Below are positions 14,875-23,039 of a stretch of DNA of 64,000 nt, piece by piece; the first letter of the stretch is position 1; every line of letters begins with the position of its first letter. This DNA comes from an uncultured Oscillospiraceae bacterium (lineage in GTDB: Bacteria; Bacillota; Clostridia; Oscillospirales; Acutalibacteraceae), in assembly GCA_900552265.1 (NCBI GenBank), contig URZE01000001.1, positions 62,001 to 126,000 on the forward strand, in the 5' to 3' direction. The notes under the pieces are model-generated. The model had not been told where the DNA came from. It was given only the letters and a program-made list of their open reading frames with translations, and did no database searches. The position numbers and the translations under genes are program-made.

Positions 14875-16762
14875 GGAAAAAAGGAAAATTGATTTCACAG
14901 TCGTCAAAAGACTGTTTTCATACATAAGCAGATATAAGTTGAAACTCCTGACAGTAAGTATATTTATTTTAATAAGTTCAGGCGTTACGGCAGTTTCATC
15001 ATTATTTTTGCAAGTTTTGATTGACAATTATATTTCGCCGCTTTTACTCATGTCTGAACCGAATTTTTCAGGACTTTTAAAAGCTATAATAATAATGTCA
15101 GTAATATATTTGGTAGGTACATTGTCTACGCTGGTTTATAATGTTGTAATGTCTTCAATTTCTCAGGGAGTGCTCAAAAAAATACGTGATGATATGTTTT
15201 CACATATGCAAACTTTGCCTGTAAAATATTTTGATACTCATTCTCATGGAGATATTATGAGTTGTTATACAAATGATACCGATACATTGCGTCAAATGAT
15301 TTCTCAAAGTTTACCAAATTTATTTTCTTCTGTGGTGACGATTATATCACTGTTTTTTTCTATGCTTTATGTAAGTATTCCTCTGTCGGCAGTAGTTTTG
15401 ATATTCGTATTCATAATGCTGAAAATCATATCAAAATCTATGAAGAAAAGTGGGCAATATTTTGTTAAACAGCAAAATGATTTAGGCGATATAAACGGGT
15501 ATATAGAGGAGATGATTAATGGTCAAAAAGTAGTAAAAGTGTTTTGCTATGAGGAAAGTGCTCAAAAAAAATTTAATAATAAAAATAATAACCTTTGTAA
15601 AAGCGGTACAATTGCAAATACATGTTCAAATGAACTTATGGCTACGATGATGCATATAGGCTATATTCTATACTTTATTTTAACGATAGTAGGAGGATGG
15701 ATGGCATTAAGTAGGATTCCCAATTTTTGTTTAACAGGCAAAAATATTTTAACATTAGGGATGATAGCATCTTTTTTGCAACTTTCAATAAATTTTATAA
15801 ATCCTGTAAGTAGGATAGCTCAACAATTTAATTCAGTTACAATGGCATTAGCCGGAGCAAATCGTATTTTTAATCTCATGGATGAGAAAAGCGAACAGGA
15901 CAACGGAAATATAGAACTTGTATATTTAAAAGAAAATTTTGGACAATTAATGGAATCCGCTGAGCGTACAAAAATGTGGGGATGGAAAATCCCACAATCT
16001 GACGGTTCACATATTTATAAAAAACTTTTGGGAGAAGTTATATTTTCTGATGTAAATTTTGGATACGTACCTCAAAAAACTGTTCTTCATAATATAAACA
16101 TTACAGCAATGCCGGGTCAAAAAGTTGCATTTGTAGGTGGAACAGGAGCCGGAAAAACTACAATAACAAATCTTTTAAATCGTTTTTATGATATAGACAG
16201 CGGTTCAATATTTTATGATGGAATAAATATAGAAAAAATACAAAAATCTGATTTAAGGCGTTCGTTAGGCATTGTATTGCAAGATGTAAAATTGTTTACG
16301 GGGAGTGTTATGGAAAACATTAGGTATGGAAAACCGGATGCGACCGATCAAGAGTGCATTGAAGCTGCAAAACTTGTAAATGCAGATGAATTCATAAATC
16401 GTTTACCTGATAAGTATAAAACCATTATAAACGGAAATGACAGTAATTTATCTCAAGGTCAAAGACAACTTATTTCCATAGCACGGGCAGCGGTTGCAAA
16501 TCCTCCTGTTATGATTTTAGATGAAGCAACTTCTTCGGTGGATACTAAGACTGAAATGATAATACAAAAAGGTATGGACGCTTTAATGAAAAACAGAACT
16601 GTATTTGTGATTGCTCATAGGCTTTCCACTGTTAAAAATTCCGATAAAATAATAGTTTTAAAAAAAGGTCATATCTCCGAACAAGGTACACACGACGAAT
16701 TAATGAATCTAAAAGGGGAATATTATCAATTGTATACGGGTAACTTTATTTCATACCAATAA
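14864..16762 (+). CDS. ABC exporter half-transporter, catalytic-site subunit
   Basis: The 632-residue protein starts at a GTG behind GGGGG inside the end of the preceding gene, so translation is probably coupled. It has six membrane helices (about 1-330), then an insertion of about 50 residues (340-390) before the ATPase domain, as seen in the longer partner of heterodimeric exporters. Walker A is GGTGAGKTT (about 425), Walker B is MILDEATSSVD with the catalytic Glu, and the H-loop is VIAHRLSTV. The signature is LSQGQRQL, departing from LSGGQ. The non-canonical signature here and the Asp/Gln substitutions in the partner would form one dead ATP site and one active site. A terminator follows. 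Confidence 0.9.
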   Translation: MENREKRKIDFTVVKRLFSYISRYKLKLLTVSIFILISSGVTAVSSLFLQVLIDNYISPLLLMSEPNFSGLLKAIIIMSVIYLVGTLSTLVYNVVMSSISQGVLKKIRDDMFSHMQTLPVKYFDTHSHGDIMSCYTNDTDTLRQMISQSLPNLFSSVVTIISLFFSMLYVSIPLSAVVLIFVFIMLKIISKSMKKSGQYFVKQQNDLGDINGYIEEMINGQKVVKVFCYEESAQKKFNNKNNNLCKSGTIANTCSNELMATMMHIGYILYFILTIVGGWMALSRIPNFCLTGKNILTLGMIASFLQLSINFINPVSRIAQQFNSVTMALAGANRIFNLMDEKSEQDNGNIELVYLKENFGQLMESAERTKMWGWKIPQSDGSHIYKKLLGEVIFSDVNFGYVPQKTVLHNINITAMPGQKVAFVGGTGAGKTTITNLLNRFYDIDSGSIFYDGINIEKIQKSDLRRSLGIVLQDVKLFTGSVMENIRYGKPDATDQECIEAAKLVNADEFINRLPDKYKTIINGNDSNLSQGQRQLISIARAAVANPPVMILDEATSSVDTKTEMIIQKGMDALMKNRTVFVIAHRLSTVKNSDKIIVLKKGHISEQGTHDELMNLKGEYYQLYTGNFISYQ

Positions 16763-16767
16763 TTTAT

Positions 16768-16798
16768 ACTGCTTAGATGTGAACTGAGCAGTTTTTTA
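16768..16798 (+). terminator. Intrinsic terminator after the ABC exporter operon
   Basis: ACTGCTTAG pairs with CTGAGCAGT around a seven-base loop, followed by a T run. Confidence 0.8.
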
Positions 16799-16873
16799 TA
16801 TTTTACAAAAATAGATATAAAGTGATTTTATATCATGATATACTTAGAATATAATTGAGGAGGTATTATTAAA

Positions 16874-17419
16874 ATGATTTGTGTATTTTTAGCGGACGGA
16901 TTTGAAGAACTTGAGGCTATAGCACCATTGGATATATTAAAACGTTCGAAAATTAAAATTAAAACTGTAGGTGTAGAAAAAGAAATTGTCACGGGCTCTC
17001 TTGGAACAAGCATTAAAGCAGACACAACGATTCAAAAAATTGATAAAGAGGAAATAGAGGGAATAATTTTACCGGGAGGTATGCCCGGAACAACCAATCT
17101 TTCCAAAAACAAAAATGTAAGAGATATAATAAATTACTGCATGGAAAAAAATATTTTAATTGCTGCAATTTGCGCTGCTCCTTCAATATTGGGGGAAATG
17201 GGTATTTTAAGTGGCAAAGAAGCATGTTGTTATCCGGGATTTGAAAAAAACTTAATTAATGCAAAAATTTCTACAAATTTAGTTTGTGTTTCTGAAAATA
17301 TAATTACTGCAAAAGGACCTGGTGCAGCAACTGAATTCGGATTTAAAATTTTAGAATATATAAAAGGTAAAAGAACAGTAAAAATAGTAAAAAATTCCAT
17401 GCAATTCGTAAATGAATAA
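16874..17419 (+). CDS. DJ-1/PfpI family protein
   Basis: The 181-residue protein spans a complete DJ-1 domain: DGFEELEAI at the N-terminus (conserved Glu14), ILPGGMPGT near 66 and the nucleophile elbow AAICAAPS with Cys100. DJ-1 family proteins act in glyoxal or protein-glycation repair, redox protection or as chaperones; the exact activity cannot be assigned. It sits 12 bases upstream of glyA behind AGGAGG, in a probable operon with glyA and the DUF2752 gene. Confidence 0.88.
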   Translation: MICVFLADGFEELEAIAPLDILKRSKIKIKTVGVEKEIVTGSLGTSIKADTTIQKIDKEEIEGIILPGGMPGTTNLSKNKNVRDIINYCMEKNILIAAICAAPSILGEMGILSGKEACCYPGFEKNLINAKISTNLVCVSENIITAKGPGAATEFGFKILEYIKGKRTVKIVKNSMQFVNE

Positions 17420-17431
17420 GGAGGAAAAAAT

Positions 17432-18685
17432 TTGAAAAATTTCGTAGAAGAGAATATACACGTAATTTCAGACTCGGACTCTGAAATTGGAAATATAATA
17501 GATATGGAATTAAAAAGGCAGCAAAATAATCTTGAATTAATAGCTTCGGAGAATATAGTTTCTCTTTCAGTATTGTCTGCAATGGGGAGTATTTTGACAA
17601 ATAAGTATGCAGAAGGATATCCCGGACATAGGTATTACGGTGGATGTGAATATGTAGATATGGTCGAAAACATAGCAATACAACGTGCATGTCAACTTTT
17701 TGGAGCAGAACATGCAAATGTTCAACCACATTCGGGTTCACAAGCAAATATGGCTGTGTACCTCGCAATGCTTAATCCGGGAGATACGGTTATGGGTATG
17801 AATTTGAATGAAGGTGGACATTTGACTCATGGTTCAAGTGTTAATATATCGGGGAAATTATATAATTTTGTTCCTTACGGTGTTGATAAAGATACTCATA
17901 GAATAGATTATGAAAAAGTTTTGGAAATAGCTTTAAGAGTAAAACCTAAAATGATTGTGTGTGGAGCAAGTGCTTATCCAAGAATAATAGATTTTAAAAA
18001 ATTTCGAGAAATAGCAGATAAATGTGGGGCATATCTTATGACGGATATGGCTCATATAGCAGGTCCGGTAGCTGCAGGAATTCATCCCAGTCCTGTTGAA
18101 TACTCAGATTTTGTAACTGCAACAACTCATAAAACACTCAGAGGTCCAAGAGGCGGCTTAATACTTTGTAAAGAAAAATATGCAAAACAGATAGATAAAG
18201 CTATTTTTCCTGGAACTCAAGGTGGCCCTCTAATGCATACGATAGCAGCTAAAGCCGTATGTTTTAAAGAGGCCATGAGCGACGATTTTAAAGCATATTC
18301 AAAAAAAGTTGTAAATAACTGTAAAAAATTGGCTGAAGAGTTAAACAAATTAGGAATAAATCTCGTTTCAGGAGGTACCGACAATCACCTTTTACTTATT
18401 GATCTGACAAAAAACGGCATAACAGGGAAAGAACTCGAAGACAGATTGTCTACGGTAAACATAACTGTTAATAAAAATACTGTTCCGAACGAAACAAGAA
18501 GTCCTTTTTTAACAAGCGGAATCAGAATTGGTACTGCCGCAGTAACTTCTCGAGGAATGAACGAAGTTGAAATGAAAACTATAGCAAAATGTATTTACTT
18601 GGCTATTACTGAATTTGAATCTTCCAAAAATCGTATAAATTCTTACGTAAAAAATTTGTGTGACGCTCATCCGATATATAACTGA
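17432..18685 (+). CDS. glyA: Serine hydroxymethyltransferase
   Basis: The 417-residue, full-length SHMT interconverts serine and glycine with transfer of a one-carbon unit to tetrahydrofolate. The PLP-binding Lys234 lies in TATTHKTLRGPRGG. N-terminal family motifs LELIASEN and KYAEGYPGHRYYGG are intact. Translation begins at a TTG behind AAGGAGGAA, immediately after the DJ-1 gene. It is a cytoplasmic housekeeping enzyme supplying one-carbon units for purines and thymidylate. Confidence 0.97.
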   Translation: MKNFVEENIHVISDSDSEIGNIIDMELKRQQNNLELIASENIVSLSVLSAMGSILTNKYAEGYPGHRYYGGCEYVDMVENIAIQRACQLFGAEHANVQPHSGSQANMAVYLAMLNPGDTVMGMNLNEGGHLTHGSSVNISGKLYNFVPYGVDKDTHRIDYEKVLEIALRVKPKMIVCGASAYPRIIDFKKFREIADKCGAYLMTDMAHIAGPVAAGIHPSPVEYSDFVTATTHKTLRGPRGGLILCKEKYAKQIDKAIFPGTQGGPLMHTIAAKAVCFKEAMSDDFKAYSKKVVNNCKKLAEELNKLGINLVSGGTDNHLLLIDLTKNGITGKELEDRLSTVNITVNKNTVPNETRSPFLTSGIRIGTAAVTSRGMNEVEMKTIAKCIYLAITEFESSKNRINSYVKNLCDAHPIYN

Positions 18686-18719
18686 TATTTTTAAGTCGTA
18701 AAAAAGGAATTTCTAAAAT

Positions 18720-19085
18720 ATGAAGAAATTAAAGGATGTTTTTAAATTAAACGAAAATCAGAAAAAGATAATTTACAATCATATTCTAATATTTTCTGCT
18801 ATTTCCATACTTATAATAATTAAGTTTCCGTGCCCGTTTAAAGCGGTTTTTAAAATACCTTGTCCTGCATGTGGGAGTCTTCATGCTTTTAACTCTCTCT
18901 TACATCTGAAAATTCGTGAATCATTTAATTATAACCCATTTGCTGTTCCGCTTGTCTTAGCAGTTTGGGCAGGTATACATAAAAATTCAATTTTTAAAAA
19001 AAGTAAGTGGGTAGATGTTTTTATTATTTTTATAAGCATATTAGCAGCAATTTATTATGTTTTTAAAGTAATATGTACCATTTAA
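18720..19085 (+). CDS. DUF2752 family membrane protein
   Basis: The 121-residue protein has three hydrophobic helices and the family hallmark CPACGSLHAFNSLLH followed by FNYNPFAVPL, matching the CPxCG-TR---L and NP motifs of DUF2752. The function of the family is unknown; the paired cysteines suggest metal binding or a redox role at the membrane surface. It lies 34 bases after glyA, probably co-transcribed. The start codon has only a weak ribosome site (AAAGGAA). Confidence 0.8.
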   Translation: MKKLKDVFKLNENQKKIIYNHILIFSAISILIIIKFPCPFKAVFKIPCPACGSLHAFNSLLHLKIRESFNYNPFAVPLVLAVWAGIHKNSIFKKSKWVDVFIIFISILAAIYYVFKVICTI

Positions 19086-19155
19086 AAGGAAAAATTTGTT
19101 TTTTAATTTATAGTACTGTATACTTAATTAATATGTTTTGAGAGGAGATTTGCAT

Positions 19156-20166
19156 ATGAAAGAAATTATACTTACAGGAGACCGTCCTACGGGAAAACTT
19201 CACTTAGGTCATTATATCGGTTCACTGAAAAACAGAGTAGAATTACAAGATAAATATAATCAATATATACTTGTCGCTGACGTTCAAGCTTTAACTGATA
19301 ATGCAGATAATCCACAAAAAGTGCGGGATAATATAGTTGAGCTGCTACTGGACTATTTATCTGTGGGAATTAATCCGCAAAAAACTACAATATGCATACA
19401 ATCTATGATACCGGCTATTGCCGAACTTACTGTGTTTTATCTTAACTTGGTAAGTGTTGCACGTCTTGAAAGAAATCCTACAATAAAGCAAGAACTTAAA
19501 TTAAGAAATTTCGGAGGGGGAATTCCCGCCGGTTTCTTAACCTATCCTGTAAGTCAGGCAGCTGACATTACTGCTTTTGGAGCTGACCTTGTACCTGCAG
19601 GTGAAGATCAGTCGCCTATGATTGAACAAACGTGTGAAATTGTAAGAAAATTTAATTCTTACTACGGTGATACTCTTAAAGAACCAAAAATTATTTTATC
19701 CAAAACTCCAAGATTAATAGGTACAGATGGTAAGAATAAAATGAGTAAATCTCTCGGAAATACTATATTTTTATCTGATTCACCTGATGAGATAGAAAAA
19801 AAAGTAATGAAAATGTTTACAGACCCAAATCATCTTAACGTAAACGATCCTGGAAACACGAAAGATAATCCTGTATTTATTTATCTTGAAGCATTCGGAA
19901 ATGATAAAGAAAAAATAAGTGCCATGAAATCTCACTATGAAAAAGGTGGGTTGGGCGATGTTAAAGTAAAAAAATATTTAAATGAAGTACTTCAAGATAT
20001 ATTAGCACCAATACGAGAAAGAAGAAAACTTCTCGAACAAAACATTTCAGAAGTATACAAAGTGGCATTTGAAGGCACTGAAAAAGCAAAAATTGTAACT
20101 AACGAAACTTTAGAAAAAGTAAAAAAATCCATGAAAATAGATTATAAAGATTTTTTCACTAAATAG
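19156..20166 (+). CDS. trpS: Tryptophanyl-tRNA synthetase
   Basis: This 336-residue class I synthetase joins tryptophan to tRNA-Trp. It carries the HIGH-type motif PTGKLHLGHYIG near the N-terminus and KMSKSLG at about residue 195. The start is the ATG behind GAGAGGAG; an in-frame TTG 18 bases upstream overlaps the ribosome site and is rejected. The 70-base gap upstream is too short for a T-box leader. It is followed closely by murE and murF, an unusual partner for them. Confidence 0.97.
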   Translation: MKEIILTGDRPTGKLHLGHYIGSLKNRVELQDKYNQYILVADVQALTDNADNPQKVRDNIVELLLDYLSVGINPQKTTICIQSMIPAIAELTVFYLNLVSVARLERNPTIKQELKLRNFGGGIPAGFLTYPVSQAADITAFGADLVPAGEDQSPMIEQTCEIVRKFNSYYGDTLKEPKIILSKTPRLIGTDGKNKMSKSLGNTIFLSDSPDEIEKKVMKMFTDPNHLNVNDPGNTKDNPVFIYLEAFGNDKEKISAMKSHYEKGGLGDVKVKKYLNEVLQDILAPIRERRKLLEQNISEVYKVAFEGTEKAKIVTNETLEKVKKSMKIDYKDFFTK

Positions 20167-20179
20167 AGGGTAATTTTAA

Positions 20180-21643
20180 ATGATTCTTAAAAACATTATA
20201 AAAAATATAAATTTGATAGAAACTACAGGCAATATAGAAATTGAAATTTCAGATATATGTTATAATTCTTCAAAAGTAACTAAAGGAAGTCTTTTTGTGT
20301 GTCTGTGTGGTTCTAATTTTGACGGACATGATTATATTGACGAAGCTGTGAAAAACGGTGCTAGAGCTATAGCAGTTCAAAAAAACGTAAATACACATAA
20401 TAAAGTAGCTGTTATAAAAGTAAAAAATACACGAGAATTTTTAGCGTATGCATCAGCCGCTTTTTTTGAAAATCCGGCAAAAGAACTTATTACAATCGGT
20501 ATAACCGGAACAAAAGGTAAAACTACAACATCTTTTATGATTAGGTCTATTTTGGAGCAACCAGGTTTGAAAACCGGTGTTATAGGAACTATAGGTGCTG
20601 TAGTTGGAAATGAAATTGTAAAACTCAGCAATACTACTCCTGAGTCTTATGAAATACAGAAAAATTTCAGAAAAATGGTGAATAATGGGTGCAAGTGTGT
20701 TGTACTTGAGGCTTCTTCGATAGGACTTAAAAATCACAGGCTAGATGGATTCAAATTTGATTACGGTATTTTTACAAATTTCTCACACGATCATATTGGA
20801 ACAAATGAACACAGTTCAATGCAAGAATATCTCGAGTGTAAAAGTATGTTGCTTAAGAGGTGTAAAGTTGGTTTTATAAATACTGACGATGAAAAAAGTT
20901 CTGAAATAGTAAAGAACCATACTTGTGAAGTTAAGACTTTTGGAATAAAAAATTCAGCTGATTATTGTGCCACCAATATAAATTTAGTAAATAAATTCGG
21001 CGATATCGGAGTAAATTGTAATTTATATGGAGATTTAAATGTGGAAAATGTATACATTTCTATTCCCGGTGAATTTAATGTATACAACGCTCTTGCAGCT
21101 TCTGCGGTCTCTCATTACATGAAAATTTCAAATGAAAGCATAAAAAATGGCCTTGCGCATGTTAAAGTTAGGGGACGTGTTGAACCTGTAAAAGTTTCGG
21201 ACAATTACTCTCTTTTTATCGATTACGCCCATAATGCCTTGAGTATGGAAAATATTTTAAAAACACTTAGAAAATATAATCCTCACAGATTAATTGTATT
21301 GTTTGGAGCCGGAGGGAACAGACCTAAAGTTCGTAGGTATGAAATGGGAGAAACTGCTGGAAATTTAGCTGATTTAGCGGTAATAACAAGCGATAACCCT
21401 CGATTTGAAAAACCTTCGGAAATAATTGAAGATATTAAAATGGGAATAGAAAAAACAAGCGGAAAATACATTGTAATAGAAAATCGTAAAGAAGCTATTC
21501 GTTATTGTCTTAGCAACGCTCAAAAGGGAGATATTATAGTTTTGGCGGGGAAAGGACATGAAGATTATCAGGAAATTAACGGTATAAAATACCCTTTTGA
21601 TGAAAGAACCATAATAAAAAGTATTTTAAATAAAAAAATATAA
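20180..21643 (+). CDS. murE: UDP-N-acetylmuramoyl-tripeptide synthase, meso-diaminopimelate type
   Basis: The 487-residue Mur ligase has the ATP loop GITGTKGKTTT at about 110, the substrate motif NTTPES, and the SDNPRFEKP loop near 404. The DNPR sequence is the usual determinant for adding meso-diaminopimelate rather than lysine. It extends the cytoplasmic peptidoglycan precursor from dipeptide to tripeptide. It sits 13 bases after trpS and 13 bases before murF. In many Firmicutes murE lies in the dcw cluster with rsmH and ftsL; here those are about 15 kb away on the other strand. Confidence 0.96.
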   Translation: MILKNIIKNINLIETTGNIEIEISDICYNSSKVTKGSLFVCLCGSNFDGHDYIDEAVKNGARAIAVQKNVNTHNKVAVIKVKNTREFLAYASAAFFENPAKELITIGITGTKGKTTTSFMIRSILEQPGLKTGVIGTIGAVVGNEIVKLSNTTPESYEIQKNFRKMVNNGCKCVVLEASSIGLKNHRLDGFKFDYGIFTNFSHDHIGTNEHSSMQEYLECKSMLLKRCKVGFINTDDEKSSEIVKNHTCEVKTFGIKNSADYCATNINLVNKFGDIGVNCNLYGDLNVENVYISIPGEFNVYNALAASAVSHYMKISNESIKNGLAHVKVRGRVEPVKVSDNYSLFIDYAHNALSMENILKTLRKYNPHRLIVLFGAGGNRPKVRRYEMGETAGNLADLAVITSDNPRFEKPSEIIEDIKMGIEKTSGKYIVIENRKEAIRYCLSNAQKGDIIVLAGKGHEDYQEINGIKYPFDERTIIKSILNKKI

Positions 21644-21656
21644 AACGAGGTAACAT

Positions 21657-23033
21657 ATGGAACAACTTACCATATCAGAAATAATTGAGGCCACGGGAGG
21701 TAAACTTCTCTCGGGTAATACTGACGTAACAGTGACATCAGTGTTTATAGACAGTAGAAAATGTGAAAAAAATTCATTATTTATTCCCTTGATAGGAGCA
21801 AATAATGACGGTCATATGTTTATTGAAAAGGCTTTTGAATCCGGAGCTTCGGTTTCACTTGTTCAAGAACATCACGATACCACAAAAAATCTCGAAGGTT
21901 CTCTGATAATGGTAAAATCCACTCAAAGAGCATTAGGAGATTTAGCAAAATATTATAGAAACAAATTTAAAATTCCTTTCATAGGAGTAACAGGCAGTGT
22001 AGGGAAAACCACTACTAAAGAAATGATTGCTGCAGCACTTGGTGAATCTTTGAACGTACTAAAAACTCAGTCGAACTATAATGGACAAATTGGACTTCCT
22101 CTAACATTATTTAACCTTAATTCCAACCATCAGGCTGCAGTTATCGAAATGGGCGTAAGCGAATTCGGAGAAATGGATAGACTTTCCGAAATTGCGAATA
22201 TCGATATAGGAGTTATTACAAATATTGGAGTTTCTCATATTGAAAATTTCAAATCTACTCAAAATACATGCAAAGAGAAAATTAAAATGCTCCCCAAAAA
22301 TAAGGGAGTTCTGTATCTTAACGGAGATTCTCCAATTTTATCTGATCCTGAAATTAAGTTATTGCACAATAATATAATTTACTTTGGAATGAATGGTAAT
22401 TACCCATATAGATGTCAAGACATTTATTCTGACAATAATGAAACTCATTTTACTTTAATTACTCCGAGATACAGGGAATCTATTACCATTCCATGTCTTG
22501 GAATTCATAATGTATATAATGCTTTAGCTGCTATAGCGGTAGCTGAGGGTATGGGAGTTCATATAGAAGACATAAAAAAGGGATTATTAAAATTCCAAAA
22601 CGTAGATATGAGGCAACAAATCATCGAATTGAATGAAATTACAATTATAAACGATTCATATAATGCAAGCCCCGACTCAGTCAAAAGCTCGGTAAGTGTA
22701 CTCAAAACTCTTGCAAAGCCGGGACGAAATATTGTAGTTATCGCAGATATGTTAGAATTAGGGGAGAAGTCTCCTGAAATTCATTTTGAAACAGGAAGGT
22801 ATATTGCTATTGAGGGTATCGACGTTTTGATAACTATAGGAGAAAATTCAAAATACTTATCTGACGGAGCAAAATCTTCCAATAAAGATATATTAATCGC
22901 ACATTTTACCGATAATAGAGAAACCTGTAGATTTTTGAATAATCATATTACTATGGGCGACAAAATTTTAATAAAAGGTTCTCGTGGAATGCATACAGAA
23001 GAAATTGCAAACTATTTGATCAACAAAATTTGA
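21657..23033 (+). CDS. murF: UDP-N-acetylmuramoyl-tripeptide--D-alanyl-D-alanine ligase
   Basis: The 458-residue full-length Mur ligase has the ATP loop GVTGSVGKTTTKEMI at about 112, a central VIEMGVSEFGEMDRL segment and the C-terminal INDSYNASPDSVKSS motif typical of MurF. It adds D-Ala-D-Ala to the murein tripeptide, completing the cytoplasmic pentapeptide. It is the last gene of the trpS-murE-murF run. It ends six bases from the convergent repeat-protein gene with no clear terminator between them. Confidence 0.96.
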   Translation: MEQLTISEIIEATGGKLLSGNTDVTVTSVFIDSRKCEKNSLFIPLIGANNDGHMFIEKAFESGASVSLVQEHHDTTKNLEGSLIMVKSTQRALGDLAKYYRNKFKIPFIGVTGSVGKTTTKEMIAAALGESLNVLKTQSNYNGQIGLPLTLFNLNSNHQAAVIEMGVSEFGEMDRLSEIANIDIGVITNIGVSHIENFKSTQNTCKEKIKMLPKNKGVLYLNGDSPILSDPEIKLLHNNIIYFGMNGNYPYRCQDIYSDNNETHFTLITPRYRESITIPCLGIHNVYNALAAIAVAEGMGVHIEDIKKGLLKFQNVDMRQQIIELNEITIINDSYNASPDSVKSSVSVLKTLAKPGRNIVVIADMLELGEKSPEIHFETGRYIAIEGIDVLITIGENSKYLSDGAKSSNKDILIAHFTDNRETCRFLNNHITMGDKILIKGSRGMHTEEIANYLINKI

Positions 23034-23039
23034 ACTTAA

